64,000 nt of DNA from Streptomyces sp. CA-210063 (GTDB taxonomy: Bacteria > Actinomycetota > Actinomycetes > Streptomycetales > Streptomycetaceae), in NCBI RefSeq assembly GCF_024612015.1, contig NZ_CP102512.1, forward strand, positions 930,001 to 994,000, in the 5' to 3' direction. Position 1 is the first letter of the stretch. Every line of letters starts with the position of its first letter. The translations under genes were made by a program, and so were the position numbers. Positions 46,436-55,922 of the stretch are shown one piece after another. The notes under the pieces are model-generated. The model saw only the letters and a list, made by a program, of their open reading frames with translations, made no database searches and was not told where the DNA came from.

Positions 46436-47797
46436 TCACGCGTTCCGCTTCCTGGCCTCCGCGGCCGCGACCAGCCGGTCCCGGGACTCCTCCACCAGGC
46501 GGCGGGCCCGGCCGGTGTCGGCGAGGAGTCGGCCGTCGCGCTTGCGGACCACACCGTCGACGATGACCGTGTCCACGTTGGAGACGTCCGCGCTCAGCGT
46601 CACGGCGGCGGCCGCGTCGTACACGGGCGCCATGTTGAGGGCGGTGGCGTCGAGGGCGACGATGTCGGCCCGCTTGCCGGGGGTGAGGGAGCCGGTACGG
46701 TCCTCCACTCCGGCCACATGGGCTCCGTTGAGGGTGGCGATCCCCAGCATCTGACGTGCCGTCAACATCGTGTCCGGCACGGGAAGGTTGGCCTGCCAGC
46801 AGTCGGCGTTGACCCGGGCTCGTTCGGCAGCGAAGGCCGCCCGGATCTGGGTGAACATGTCGCCGGGCACGGTGGTGACGACGTCGATGCTCAGGGACGG
46901 CCGCAGTCCGTGTTCGATCGCCTGCATCACGGGCGGCCAGCCGTGCCCCATCTGGGTCTCCACCTGGGCGGCGATGGACACCGTGCCGCCGCTGTCGGCC
47001 ACCATCCGCCACTCCTCCTCGCTGAGGTGACAGCAGTGGACGTAGGTCGTGTCGGAGCCGAGCAGGCCCAGCTCGTGCAGCTGCTTGACCATGCCGAAGC
47101 GTCCGGCCAGGCGGCCCATGGCGACGTGCACGGTGAGGGGGATGCCCAGCTCGCGGGCGAGGCCCCATTCCCGGGTGACGACGTCGTTGGCGCAGAAGCC
47201 GGGGCCGCGGGTGGCCAGGGCCATGGTGAGAAGGCCGTCGTCGGAGGCGAAGTGCTCGGCGCGGACGCGGCGTACGTCGTCGCCGGGTACCGCGATCTTG
47301 CTGTCGAACCAGTAGTCGGCGAGTGAGGTGTTGGCGCTGCCGTACGCGTACTGGGCGCGGATGCCGGTCTCCGTCAGCGCCCGGATCGCGGCGTCCGGGT
47401 GCTCGGGCGTGTTGTTGATGTGCGACCAGTCGACGAGGGTGGTGATGCCCGCGTTGAGGCACTCCAGGGTGCCGGCCAGGTTGCCGGCGTACACGTCCTC
47501 GGGGGTGTAGACGGGCGCGAAGGTGTCGAGGACGTCGACGAAGTAGTCGTCGAGGGTGGCGTCGGGGGCGCAGCCTCGGATCGACGCCTCCCAGGTGTGG
47601 CGATGGGTGTCGACGAAGCCGGGGATGACGATACGGCCGGTCATGTCGAGCACCTCGGCGTCGACGTCGGCGCCGATCTCGGGCTCGACGGCGGCGATCT
47701 TCCCGTCCTCGACGAGGATGTCTCCCCGGGCCAGGTCACCGATGGCCGGATCCATCGAGACGACATGGCCCGAGCGCAGGAGCATCCGATGGGTCAT
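46436..47797 (-). CDS. amidohydrolase, cytosine deaminase/chlorohydrolase type
   Basis: A 453-aa amidohydrolase. Metal ligands are visible in GFVDTHRHTW (HxH), later His residues in THVAMGR-type and YVHCCHLSEEEW segments, and an Asp in SIDVVT. Residues 1-60 and the last 70 form the usual composite beta sandwich. It belongs with the chlorohydrolase and guanine deaminase-like enzymes; the substrate is not evident. The start at 47797 (MTHRMLLRSGHVVSMD) is natural for this family. It is convergent with the DUF3140 gene. Confidence 0.88.
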   Translation of the reverse strand: MTHRMLLRSGHVVSMDPAIGDLARGDILVEDGKIAAVEPEIGADVDAEVLDMTGRIVIPGFVDTHRHTWEASIRGCAPDATLDDYFVDVLDTFAPVYTPEDVYAGNLAGTLECLNAGITTLVDWSHINNTPEHPDAAIRALTETGIRAQYAYGSANTSLADYWFDSKIAVPGDDVRRVRAEHFASDDGLLTMALATRGPGFCANDVVTREWGLARELGIPLTVHVAMGRLAGRFGMVKQLHELGLLGSDTTYVHCCHLSEEEWRMVADSGGTVSIAAQVETQMGHGWPPVMQAIEHGLRPSLSIDVVTTVPGDMFTQIRAAFAAERARVNADCWQANLPVPDTMLTARQMLGIATLNGAHVAGVEDRTGSLTPGKRADIVALDATALNMAPVYDAAAAVTLSADVSNVDTVIVDGVVRKRDGRLLADTGRARRLVEESRDRLVAAAEARKRNA

Positions 47798-47972
47798 CGC
47801 CGTTCCTCCCAGAGGTCTTCCGCGTGAATGCTGACGGACAGTCAGTATGCGGGGAGGTCGGGGACCGTCGCCATGACGCGGCCGACGGTGGGGACGACCG
47901 ACCGGCAGCCTCGACGGGGCGCGCTTTTCGGGTGGCCGTACGTCACGCGGGGTCGGCGCGCCGCTGTCCGCG

Positions 47973-48887
47973 TCAGTCCAGCACCTGGGACGTCCGTCCG
48001 CCTGCCGCGAGGGACCGCTCCGGGACGTGGGAGGCCCAGTCCACGATCCGCATGGCCGCGCCGGCCGCCTCCAGGCCCTGGCACCGCGCGTGGTGGCGGC
48101 GGGCGATGCCGTCGAGGTCGAGGTGGGGGCCGAAGGCGGGGTGGGCGGTCAGGCGGCGGGCGTACGCCCACAGGTGCGGGTGGTCGGCGACACGGTGCAC
48201 GGCGGAGGCGTCCAGGTGCCGGCGGTGCACGGTGTCGAGCCGTACCAGGGTGACCCACAACTCGGCGTCGGCCGCGGTGAGTTCGCCGCCGAGGACGTAC
48301 TCCTGCACGGCGAGCCGGGCGTCCAGTGAGCGCAGGGTGCGCAGCAGGGAGCCGAGCGCGTCGCGGCGTTCCGCGTCGTCGGCGTCGGCGCCTCCGGCAC
48401 GTTGCGCGGGGCCGTCGACACCCTGCTCGCAGAGGCGGGCGACGCCCTCGATCTCGGCCTCGGCGCCCTCGGGGTACAGCTCGGGGCGGCCGCCGCCGAA
48501 GCGCCGGGCGAGGTCGCGCATGATGTCGGGGGCGTGGGTGCTGACGATGCGTCCGGACCAGTCGTCGCTGAGGACCGGCGCCACGGCCGCTCCGGTGTAG
48601 CGGTGCGCGCTCGCCTCGTACAGCGGGCGCAGCGCGGCGTGCTCGTCGCCGGGTCCGTCGGGCACGGCGGGCAGGAGGGTCACGGGACAGACGTCCGCCA
48701 GCCCGAGGAGGCTGTGTATCACGGCGATGCGCAGGTCGCCCGGACACGACAGAGAAAGATGGAGGCGGTAGCGGCGCGGCACGGCGTAGTGGCCGCTGCG
48801 CGCGTCGCAGCCGATCCTGCCACGGAAGGCGGGCAGGGGCCGCGGCGACGGGACGGCGTTCAGGGCGTGGACGGGCATGACGGACAT
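47973..48887 (-). CDS. Xi-class glutathione S-transferase-like (GHR family)
   Basis: A 304-aa protein related to glutathionyl-hydroquinone reductases. The N-terminal thioredoxin-like part has LSLSCPGDLRIAV with the catalytic Cys of this class, though the second Cys of the usual CPWC is missing. The C-terminal helical domain has ELYPEGAEAEIEGVARLCEQ and ADAELWVTLVRLD. Since actinomycetes use mycothiol, it may use that thiol. ATG 48887 has GGGGAG 5 nt upstream. Confidence 0.82.
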   Translation of the reverse strand: MSVMPVHALNAVPSPRPLPAFRGRIGCDARSGHYAVPRRYRLHLSLSCPGDLRIAVIHSLLGLADVCPVTLLPAVPDGPGDEHAALRPLYEASAHRYTGAAVAPVLSDDWSGRIVSTHAPDIMRDLARRFGGGRPELYPEGAEAEIEGVARLCEQGVDGPAQRAGGADADDAERRDALGSLLRTLRSLDARLAVQEYVLGGELTAADAELWVTLVRLDTVHRRHLDASAVHRVADHPHLWAYARRLTAHPAFGPHLDLDGIARRHHARCQGLEAAGAAMRIVDWASHVPERSLAAGGRTSQVLD

Positions 48888-49265
48888 GTGTCTCCCCGGG
48901 GGTTCTGGTGCGCGGCACAGCGGTTGCGGGAGTGAACGGAGGTACGGGCGCGGCGGCGCGCCACGTCGGCGGCTCAGCCCAGAGGGCCGGCGACTCTCAC
49001 GGGGTGTGTCGCGCTGCAGACGCGCAGCAGATCGATGTGACGGCGGGAGGTCAGCAGAAGGGACTGCCGGCGTGCGCAAGGCACACGAGTGACCACCGGC
49101 TCCAGGCGCCCCATCATTCCCTACCCATTCACTAGGAATACCCCACCTGGAGTGTCGAGCCGCCCACGCCCCGCGTCAAGAAGGTGTCCGAGGAATGAGG
49201 AGGGGTGTCCGAGGGGTGGACACTCCCAGAGCCTGGGCGGCCGGTCGCCGAGCATCAGCAGGGCC
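48888..49265. other. promoter region of the GST-like gene
   Basis: There is no gene. On the minus strand GGGAAT (49121-49116) followed 18 bp later by GGT resembles a SigR-type promoter (GGGAAT-N18-GTT), with one mismatch. It would give a leader of about 200 nt for the GST-like gene. Confidence 0.35.
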
Positions 49266-51092
49266 CTAGTCCGGCGGTGGCGCCTTCGGGGTGCCGCGGC
49301 GGGCGTGGACGGCGTGGCGGTCGAGCTCGTAGGCGACCCGGATGAGCGGGACGTGCGTGAACGCCTGGGGGAAGTTGCCGAGGTGGCGGCGGGCGCGGGG
49401 GTCGTACTCCTCGGCGAGCAGCCCGACGTCGTTGCGCAGTGCCAGCAGCCGTTCGTAGAGGGCGCGGGCCTCGTCCTCGCGGCCGGTCAGTCGCAGGGCG
49501 TCCGCGAGCCAGAAGGAGCAGGCGAGGAAGGCACCCTCGCCGCCGGTGAGGCCGTCCGGGGAGTCGGCGGTGCCGGCCGAGTAGCGGGCCACGAGCCCGT
49601 CTCCGACGAGTTCGCGCCGCACGGCCTCGATGGTGCCGATCACGCGCGGGTCGTCCGGCGGCAGGAACCCGGTCTGCGGGATCTGCAGCAGCGCGGCGTC
49701 GAGTTCACGGGAGCCGTACGACTGGGTGAAGGTGCCCCGTGCCGGGTCGAAGGCCTTCTCGCAGACCTCGCGGTGGATGCGCTCGCGGACCGCGCGCCAC
49801 TTCTCCACGGGGCCGGGGCGGGCGTGTTCCTCGGCCAGCCGGACCGCCCGGTCGAAGGCGACCCAGCACATCACCTTGGAGTGCGTGTAGTGGCGTGGGG
49901 CGCCGCGCATCTCCCACAGGCCCTGGTCGGGCTCGGACCACACCTGCTCCAGGTGGTCGAGGAGGACCGCCTGGAGTTCGATCAGGTGCCGGCGCGGGCG
50001 CAGTCCGCAGCCGATCGCCAGATGGATGGCGTCCATCACCTCGCCGGGTACGTCGAGCTGTCGCTGTCCGGCGGCCGCGTTGCCGATGCGCACCGGGCGC
50101 GAACCCTCGTAGCCCGGCAGCCAGTCGGCCTCCCATTCGGTGAGCCGGCGCTCCCCCGCGATGCCGTACATGATCTGCACGTCCTCGGGCCGTCCGGCCA
50201 CCGCCCGCTCCAGCCAGCCCCGCCAGGCGTCCGCCTCGGCGGTGAAGCCGCTGCGCAGCAACGCCTCCAGGGTCATACCGGCGTCCCGCAGCCAGCAGAA
50301 GCGATAGTCCCAGTTCCGGATCCCGCCGATCTCCTCCGGGAGGGACGTGGTCGGGGCGGCGACGATGCCGCCGGTCGGCTCGTAGGTGAGGGCCTTGAGG
50401 GTGATCAGGGAGCGGGCGACGGCGTCGCGGTACGGCCCGTCGTACGACAGTCTCCGCAGCCAGCGCCGCCAGTACGCCTCCGTGGTGCGCAGCGCCTCGA
50501 ACGCGTCCGCCGCTTCCGGTGCGGGCAGGTGGGAGGGGTGCCAGGTGAGCACGAACGGGACGCGTTCGCCGGCCGTGACCCGGAAGACGGCGGTGTGGGC
50601 GGTGCCGTGTGCGGTCGGCCGGACGGGGGTGCGCAGCCACACCGACTCGGGTCCGGCGATGCCCGTCAGGTGCCCGTCGCGCCGTCGCATCCAGGGCAGG
50701 ACCCGGCCGTAGTCGAAGCGGAGTCGCAGTTCCATGCGCATGTCGACGGTGCCGGAGAGGCCCTCGACGATGCGTACGACGCAGGGGGCGCCGGTCTTCC
50801 GGCACGGCATGAAGTCGGTGACCAGGACCTGGCCGTCGACCGTCTCCCACTCGGTCTCCAGGATCAGCGTGTCGTCCCGGTAGCGGCGGCGGGCGTACGG
50901 GCCGCTCTCGTCCGCCGGGGCGATGCGCCAGCGGCCGTTGTCCTCGTCGCCGAGGAGTGCGGCGAAGCAGGCGGGTGAGTCGAAGCGGGGGAGGCAGAGC
51001 CAGTCGACGCTGCCGTCCCTGCCGACGAGGGCGGCAGTGAGGAGGTCGCCGATGAGGGCGTAGTCCTCGATGCGGCTGGGCTGTCCCGGCAT
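49266..51092 (-). CDS. glycoside hydrolase family 15 protein
   Basis: A 608-aa enzyme of the GH15 glucoamylase or trehalase type. The N-terminal beta sandwich starts IEDYALIGDLLTAALVGRDG, and the alpha/alpha barrel holds GIRNWDYRFCWLRDAGMTLE and the DGLTGGEGAFLACSFWLADAL end motif. The general acid and base Glu residues are likely in GYEGSRPVRIGN-type and GGEGAF segments. Cytosolic actinobacterial members often act on trehalose or malto-oligosaccharides. There is no signal peptide. Confidence 0.92.
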   Translation of the reverse strand: MPGQPSRIEDYALIGDLLTAALVGRDGSVDWLCLPRFDSPACFAALLGDEDNGRWRIAPADESGPYARRRYRDDTLILETEWETVDGQVLVTDFMPCRKTGAPCVVRIVEGLSGTVDMRMELRLRFDYGRVLPWMRRRDGHLTGIAGPESVWLRTPVRPTAHGTAHTAVFRVTAGERVPFVLTWHPSHLPAPEAADAFEALRTTEAYWRRWLRRLSYDGPYRDAVARSLITLKALTYEPTGGIVAAPTTSLPEEIGGIRNWDYRFCWLRDAGMTLEALLRSGFTAEADAWRGWLERAVAGRPEDVQIMYGIAGERRLTEWEADWLPGYEGSRPVRIGNAAAGQRQLDVPGEVMDAIHLAIGCGLRPRRHLIELQAVLLDHLEQVWSEPDQGLWEMRGAPRHYTHSKVMCWVAFDRAVRLAEEHARPGPVEKWRAVRERIHREVCEKAFDPARGTFTQSYGSRELDAALLQIPQTGFLPPDDPRVIGTIEAVRRELVGDGLVARYSAGTADSPDGLTGGEGAFLACSFWLADALRLTGREDEARALYERLLALRNDVGLLAEEYDPRARRHLGNFPQAFTHVPLIRVAYELDRHAVHARRGTPKAPPPD

Positions 51093-51532
51093 GGGGTCAG
51101 TTTCGGGGGGTTCGGGGGTGGGGGCATGTGGGGCGGGGCGTTCGAGTTGTCGGGCGGTGGGTGGGGATCGAGGGCGGTGGGCGCTTCGGCAGGTGGTCGC
51201 GTGCGGGCCGGTTCGTGGCTGGTCGCGCGGTTCCCCGCGCCGCTGGAGGGGCGCTCCTGTGGGCCTTTGTCATCGAGGGACCCGACCCACCTCGTACGGC
51301 GGGATCGGCCGAGGATCGTTCGACAGGTGCGGCACGGGAGGACTGCCCGGGGGCCACCCCGGTACTCGGCCGGGAGGGTGACCGGGCGGTTCGGGGAGCG
51401 GCGGAGTTCGCGGTTCTTCATCTTCCTGACGGTCGCGGGCCACGAAACGGTAAGGACCGCTCTCTCACACGGTCCGAAGCTGCTGAGGGCGCACGGTCAT
51501 CCACCGGTGAACGCCCACGGAAAGGACCGCTC
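51093..51532. other. intergenic region with a repeat-like hairpin
   Basis: There is no convincing gene. A common-looking Streptomyces intergenic stretch lies at 51219-51254. An AAAGGA site at 51521-51526 belongs to the small gene that follows. Confidence 0.45.
51219..51254. repeat. recurrent-type Streptomyces intergenic element
   Basis: GGTCGCGCGGTTCCCCGCGC followed by CGCTGGAGGGGCGC resembles one arm of a GC-rich intergenic repeat I recall from many Streptomyces genomes. Only one copy is in this window, so the claim rests on memory. Confidence 0.3.
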
Positions 51533-51799
51533 TTGAAAGCCTCGGAGATTTCCCCCACCGAGCGGATCCGCATCCTCGCGGACATCCTCTCCGGCAGGCT
51601 CACGGCCGGGGACGCCGCGCTCCGCAACGGCGTCCCGGTGCGGGTCGTCCAGCAGTGGCTGCGGGACATCCCGGTGGCCGCGCCGACGGACCGGCCGGCG
51701 CGGGCGGCCGGCGACACGGCACCTTCGCGAGCGGCCCGCCGACCCTTGCCACGGTGCCGGGTGGTCGTCGACGAGATGGTCCAGGGGCTAGGGCTCTGA
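51533..51799 (+). CDS. small HTH-like protein
   Basis: An 88-aa frame from TTG 51533 with AAAGGA 6 nt upstream. The sequence SEISPTERIRILADILSGRL followed by TAGDAALRNGVPVRVVQQWL looks like a transposase- or sigma-type helix-turn-helix. A Pro/Arg-rich tail follows. The family is not identified. It is convergent with the formylglycine-generating enzyme gene. Confidence 0.45.
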   Translation: MKASEISPTERIRILADILSGRLTAGDAALRNGVPVRVVQQWLRDIPVAAPTDRPARAAGDTAPSRAARRPLPRCRVVVDEMVQGLGL

Positions 51800-51882
51800 C
51801 CTGCCGGGCTGAAGCCCTCGTCTCATGTGATGACGATCGCCGGGCTCCCTGCCGTGAGACTGCGGCCGAGGAGAACCGGTGG

Positions 51883-52839
51883 TCAGGCCGGCGCCGCGAC
51901 CCGGAAGCCGATGTTTCCGGCCGAGCTGTCGGGGGTGTTGGAGGAGCGGGCGGCCACGCGGTAGCGGTTGCAGTAGGAGGCGTGGCACAGGTGGGAGCCG
52001 CCGCGCATCACGCGGGAGGGGCCGTCCGGCGGGCCCGAGGGGTCCGTGCGCGGGCCGGTGACGTGGAAGTCGGGGCTGAACCGGTCGGCGCACCACTCCC
52101 ACACATTGCCGACGGTGTTGTACAGGCCGAACCCGTTGGGTTCGAAGGCGTCGACCGGTGCCGTCGAACGATGCCCGTCGGCGGCGGTGTTGTCGGTCGG
52201 GAAGGTGCCGCGCCAGATGTTGCAGGTGGGGCGGCCGTCGGGGGCGAGGTCGTCGCCCCACGGGTACCGCTTCCGCTCCAGGCCGCCGCGGGCCGCGTAC
52301 TCCCACTCGGCCTCGGTGGGCAGCCGGGTGCCCGACCAGGCGCAGTAGGCCTGCGCGTCGTTCCAGGAGACGTGCACCACCGGATGGTCGGGGATCGCGT
52401 CGACGCAGGAGCCGGAGCCCTCAGGCTGCCGCCAGGTGGCGCCCCGGACGCCGCGCCACCAGGGGGTGCCGGGGACACGCGGGGAAGCGGCGCGCAGTTC
52501 GGCCGGGAGGAACCCCTCGAAGACGAAGGAGAAGTCGAAGTGCTCCGACTCGGTCACGTATCCGGTCGCGTCCACGAAGGTCGCGAACTGTTCGTTGGTG
52601 ACGGTCGTCGCGGCGATACGGAACGGACTCAACGCGACCTCACGGACCGGGCCCTCACCGTCCGCCGCGTAACCGACCTCGTCCTCGGTGCCCATGAGGA
52701 AACGCCCGCCTGGCAGTTCGAGCAGGGTCCGGGCGGTCGGTGCGTCGACGGCCGCGTCCGGCACCGGATCCGTCGGCACGACCGGTGGCACGGCCACCGG
52801 CTCCCGGCCCGGGGCGCAGCAGGGCCTGTCGTGTGACAT
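51883..52839 (-). CDS. formylglycine-generating enzyme
   Basis: A 318-aa SUMF1/FGE-type protein that oxidises a sulfatase Cys to formylglycine. The catalytic copper-binding pair is present as Cys285 and Cys290 in GSHLCHASYCNRYR, so it is a true FGE rather than a catalytically dead relative. Other landmarks are GRFLMGTEDE, SWNDAQAYCAWSGTRLPTEA and YNTVGNVWEWCADRF. ATG 52839 follows GAAGGA by 7 nt. No sulfatase is in the window. Confidence 0.92.
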   Translation of the reverse strand: MSHDRPCCAPGREPVAVPPVVPTDPVPDAAVDAPTARTLLELPGGRFLMGTEDEVGYAADGEGPVREVALSPFRIAATTVTNEQFATFVDATGYVTESEHFDFSFVFEGFLPAELRAASPRVPGTPWWRGVRGATWRQPEGSGSCVDAIPDHPVVHVSWNDAQAYCAWSGTRLPTEAEWEYAARGGLERKRYPWGDDLAPDGRPTCNIWRGTFPTDNTAADGHRSTAPVDAFEPNGFGLYNTVGNVWEWCADRFSPDFHVTGPRTDPSGPPDGPSRVMRGGSHLCHASYCNRYRVAARSSNTPDSSAGNIGFRVAAPA

Positions 52840-52913
52840 CGCGCGGTCCTTCGGTGAGGTGGGGCAGGAGTGAGAGGCGGCGAACTCCAGTCTATTCACC
52901 CGCGCGGCGCCAT

Positions 52914-52927
52914 GTGACATAGTACTG
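52914..52927 (+). promoter_or_regulatory. operator candidate GTGACATAGTACTG
   Basis: Thirteen of 14 bases match the reverse complement of 55923-55936. It ends 2 bp before the GTG of the first hydroxyproline gene, so it overlaps the promoter, and the transcript is probably leaderless. Confidence 0.6.
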
Positions 52928-52929
52928 CC

Positions 52930-54096
52930 GTGACCGAGCGACTGACCTGCGACGTCGTGGTTGTCGGAGCGGGAATGGTGGGCGCGGCCTGCGCCCTGTA
53001 CGCGGCCCGGGCGGGTCTGGGCGTCGCCGTGGTGGACCGTGGTCCGGTGGCCGGCGGCACGACCGGTGCCGGTGAGGGCAATGTCCTGGTCTCCGACAAG
53101 GAACCGGGCCCCGAGCTCGAACTCGCCCTGCTGTCCAACCGCTTGTGGGCGGACCTGGCCGCGGAACCCGGCCTGGGCACGGCGTTCGAGTACGAGCGCA
53201 AGGGCGGGGTCGTCGTCGCCTCCGCACCGGAAGGACTCGCCGCGCTGGAGCGGTTCGCGGCCGGACAGCGCGCCGCCGGGGTCGAGGCCGTGAGCGTCGC
53301 CGCGCATCGACTCGCGGATTTCGAGCCGCACTTGGCGCCCGGCCTGGCCGGCGGTGTGCACTACCCGCAGGACGCCCAGGTGATGCCCACCCTGGCCGCC
53401 GCCCATCTCGTACGGGCCTCCGGCGCCCGTCTGCTCACCGGCCGGACCGTGACCGAGGTGCTGCGCACGCCGGACGGCGCCGTACGCGGCGTACGGACCG
53501 ACCGGGGCGACATCCACGCGCCTGCCGTCGTGAACGCCGCCGGCACCTGGGGCGGCGACCTGGCCGCACTCGCCGGCATCGCCCTCCCCGTCCTCCCCCG
53601 GCGCGGCTTCGTCCTCGTCACCGAACCACTGCCACCCCTGGTGCGGCACAAGGTGTACGCCGCCGACTACGTGGCCGACGTGGCCAGCGACTCGGCGGCG
53701 CTCCAGACCTCGCCCGTCGTCGAGGGCACGGCCGCCGGGCCGGTGCTGATCGGCGCGAGCCGGGAACGGGTCAGCTTCGACCGGTCGTTCTCCCTGCCCG
53801 TCGTACGGGCGCTCGCGGCGGGCGCGACCCGGCTGTTCCCCTTCCTGGAGCGGGTGCGCGCGATGCGGACGTACGTCGGTTTCCGGCCGTACCTGCCCGA
53901 CCATCTGCCGGCGATCGGCCCGGATCCCCGGGTCCCGGGGCTGTTCCACGCCTGCGGTCACGAGGGCGCCGGCATCGGACTCTCCACCGGCACCGGGCAG
54001 TTGATCGCCCAGGTGCTCAGCGGCAGGACACCCGATCTGGATCTGACGCCGTTCCGCCCGGACCGGTTCGAGGAGCACGAGGGGGACGCGGCATGA
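52930..54096 (+). CDS. D-hydroxyproline dehydrogenase, FAD oxidase-like subunit
   Basis: A 388-aa DAO-type flavoprotein: GAGMVGAACALYAARAG at the N-terminus, an AGTWGG segment, and the C-terminal HACGHEGAGIGLSTGTG. It resembles the beta subunit of heteromeric D-amino-acid or hydroxyproline dehydrogenases and oxidises cis-4-hydroxy-D-proline to the pyrroline. The GTG at 52930 lies directly after the operator. Its stop overlaps the next ATG (ATGA). Confidence 0.85.
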   Translation: MTERLTCDVVVVGAGMVGAACALYAARAGLGVAVVDRGPVAGGTTGAGEGNVLVSDKEPGPELELALLSNRLWADLAAEPGLGTAFEYERKGGVVVASAPEGLAALERFAAGQRAAGVEAVSVAAHRLADFEPHLAPGLAGGVHYPQDAQVMPTLAAAHLVRASGARLLTGRTVTEVLRTPDGAVRGVRTDRGDIHAPAVVNAAGTWGGDLAALAGIALPVLPRRGFVLVTEPLPPLVRHKVYAADYVADVASDSAALQTSPVVEGTAAGPVLIGASRERVSFDRSFSLPVVRALAAGATRLFPFLERVRAMRTYVGFRPYLPDHLPAIGPDPRVPGLFHACGHEGAGIGLSTGTGQLIAQVLSGRTPDLDLTPFRPDRFEEHEGDAA

Positions 54097-54392
54097 ACCC
54101 GCTGGAACTCGCGGAGGCGGAACCGGGGCCCGCCTTCACCGTCACCCTGGACGGCGGTGAGATCGACGCGCTGCCCGGTCAGACGGTCGCCGCCGCGCTC
54201 TGGGCCGCCGGGGTGACGTCCTGGCGCACCACCCGGGGCGAGGGGCGTCCCCGCGGGATCTTCTGCGGCATCGGCGTCTGCTTCGACTGTCTGGTGACGG
54301 TCAACGACCGCCCGAATCAACGGGCTTGTCTGGTTCAGCTCCGCCCGGGGGACGCGATCCGTACGCAGGAGGGAACGGGTCATGAGGACTGA
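54093..54392 (+). CDS. D-hydroxyproline dehydrogenase, 2Fe-2S subunit
   Basis: A 99-aa plant-type ferredoxin-like subunit (HcnA-like). The four cluster ligands are in IFCGIGVCFDCLV and the later RACLV. It passes electrons between the two flavoprotein subunits. It overlaps the upstream gene by 4 nt and the downstream gene by 11 nt. Confidence 0.88.
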   Translation: MNPLELAEAEPGPAFTVTLDGGEIDALPGQTVAAALWAAGVTSWRTTRGEGRPRGIFCGIGVCFDCLVTVNDRPNQRACLVQLRPGDAIRTQEGTGHED

Positions 54393-55884
54393 CCGACCCC
54401 ACCTCGCTGTCGTGGGCGCGGGCCCGGCCGGGCTCGCCGCGGCGCTGGCGGCGGCCGAACAGGGCGTACGGGTCACGGTGGTCGACTCCGCGGAGGTGCC
54501 CGGCGGCCAGTTCTACCGGCAGCCCTCGGCCGGACTCGGCGCGCGTCGCCCGCAGGCCCTCCACCACCAGTGGCGGACCTGGGTGCGGCTGCGCGACGGC
54601 CTCGAACGGCAGGTGGCCGCCGGGCGCGTCACCCACCTCCCGGACCACCATGTGTGGTGTGTGGAGCGGCGGGCCGAGGGCGCCCGACCCTTCACGGTGC
54701 ACGCGCTGCTGGGCCCCGGGCAGGAGGACCCGGTCGAGGTGCGCGCGGACGCCGTCCTGCTCGCGACCGGCGGCTACGAGAAGGTCCTCCCCTTCCCCGG
54801 CTGGACCCTGCCGGGCGTGGTCACCGCCGGGGGCGCGCAGGCCATGCTGAAGGGCGGGCTCGTGGTGTCCGGCCGTAGGGCGGTGGTCGCCGGGACGGGT
54901 CCGCTGCTGCTGCCGGTCGCGACCGGGCTCGCGGCGGCGGGTGTGACGGTGGCCGCGCTGGTGGAGGCAGCGGACCCGAAGGCCCTGGTGCGGCGGGCCG
55001 GGGCGCTGGTGGGCCGGGCGGACAAGCTCGCCGAAGGGGCCGGGTACGCGGTGGAGTTGCTGCGCCGCCGGGTGCGGACCCTGCTGCGCCACACCGTCGT
55101 CGAGGCGCACGGCACCGACCGGTTGGAGGCCGTGACCGTCGCCGCGGTCGATGCCGAGGGGCGGGTCCGGCCCGGCACCGGGCGGCGCGTCCCCTGCGAC
55201 ACCCTCGCCGTCGGGCACGGCATGCTCCCGCACACCGACCTCGCCGGCGCCCTCGGCTGCCGTATCGACGCCGGGACGGGCGTATGGGTCGACGACGAGC
55301 AGCGCACCGATGTGCCGGGCGTCTGGGCGGCGGGCGAGACCACCGGGATCGGCGGCGCGGCGCTCTCCCTCGCCGAGGGGCACATCGCGGGACGGTCGGC
55401 CGCGGCCCGGCTCCAGGGCCGGGAACCGGATGCGGGCGCGTGGGCGGCGGCCGACAGGTCCCGGGGAAAACTCCGGGAGTTCATCGCCGTGCTCGACACC
55501 GTGTACGTACCGCCGGCGCACTGGACCGAGCAGGTCGGCGACGACACGGTCGTCTGCCGGTGCGAGGAGGTCACCGCCGGGGCGGTCCGCAGGTCCGTCG
55601 GGGAGTTGGGCGCCGGGGACGTCCGGACGGTGAAGCTGCTCACCCGCGCCGGGATGGGCTGGTGCCAGGGCCGGATGTGCGGGCCGGCGGTCGCGGGGCT
55701 CGCCGGGTGCGCGGAGACCGTGGCCCGGCGGCCGTTCGCGCGCCCGGTGCCGCTGGGCGTGCTGGCCCGGGCCGGGTCGGTCGAGGACCCGGCGGATCCC
55801 GAAGACGCCGGGAAGCCCGAGGGACCCGTGGAGCCCGAAGACCCAGCGGATCCCGAGGGCCCGAAAGGCGCGCCTCCAGGGTGA
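54382..55884 (+). CDS. D-hydroxyproline dehydrogenase, large FAD subunit
   Basis: A 500-aa pyridine nucleotide-disulfide oxidoreductase-like subunit (HcnB/alpha type). The FAD-binding GAGPAGLAAALAAAEQG is N-terminal. A C-terminal 2Fe-2S binding BFD-like region has CRCEEVTAG and WCQGRMCGP. The last 45 residues are Pro/Glu/Asp-rich. It completes a three-subunit dehydrogenase with the two genes before it. ATG 54382 lies inside the 3' end of the 2Fe-2S gene. Confidence 0.88.
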   Translation: MRTDRPHLAVVGAGPAGLAAALAAAEQGVRVTVVDSAEVPGGQFYRQPSAGLGARRPQALHHQWRTWVRLRDGLERQVAAGRVTHLPDHHVWCVERRAEGARPFTVHALLGPGQEDPVEVRADAVLLATGGYEKVLPFPGWTLPGVVTAGGAQAMLKGGLVVSGRRAVVAGTGPLLLPVATGLAAAGVTVAALVEAADPKALVRRAGALVGRADKLAEGAGYAVELLRRRVRTLLRHTVVEAHGTDRLEAVTVAAVDAEGRVRPGTGRRVPCDTLAVGHGMLPHTDLAGALGCRIDAGTGVWVDDEQRTDVPGVWAAGETTGIGGAALSLAEGHIAGRSAAARLQGREPDAGAWAAADRSRGKLREFIAVLDTVYVPPAHWTEQVGDDTVVCRCEEVTAGAVRRSVGELGAGDVRTVKLLTRAGMGWCQGRMCGPAVAGLAGCAETVARRPFARPVPLGVLARAGSVEDPADPEDAGKPEGPVEPEDPADPEGPKGAPPG

Positions 55885-55922
55885 TCCCACCCCCACACTC
55901 CAGCGAGCCGCCCGAAAACCGC

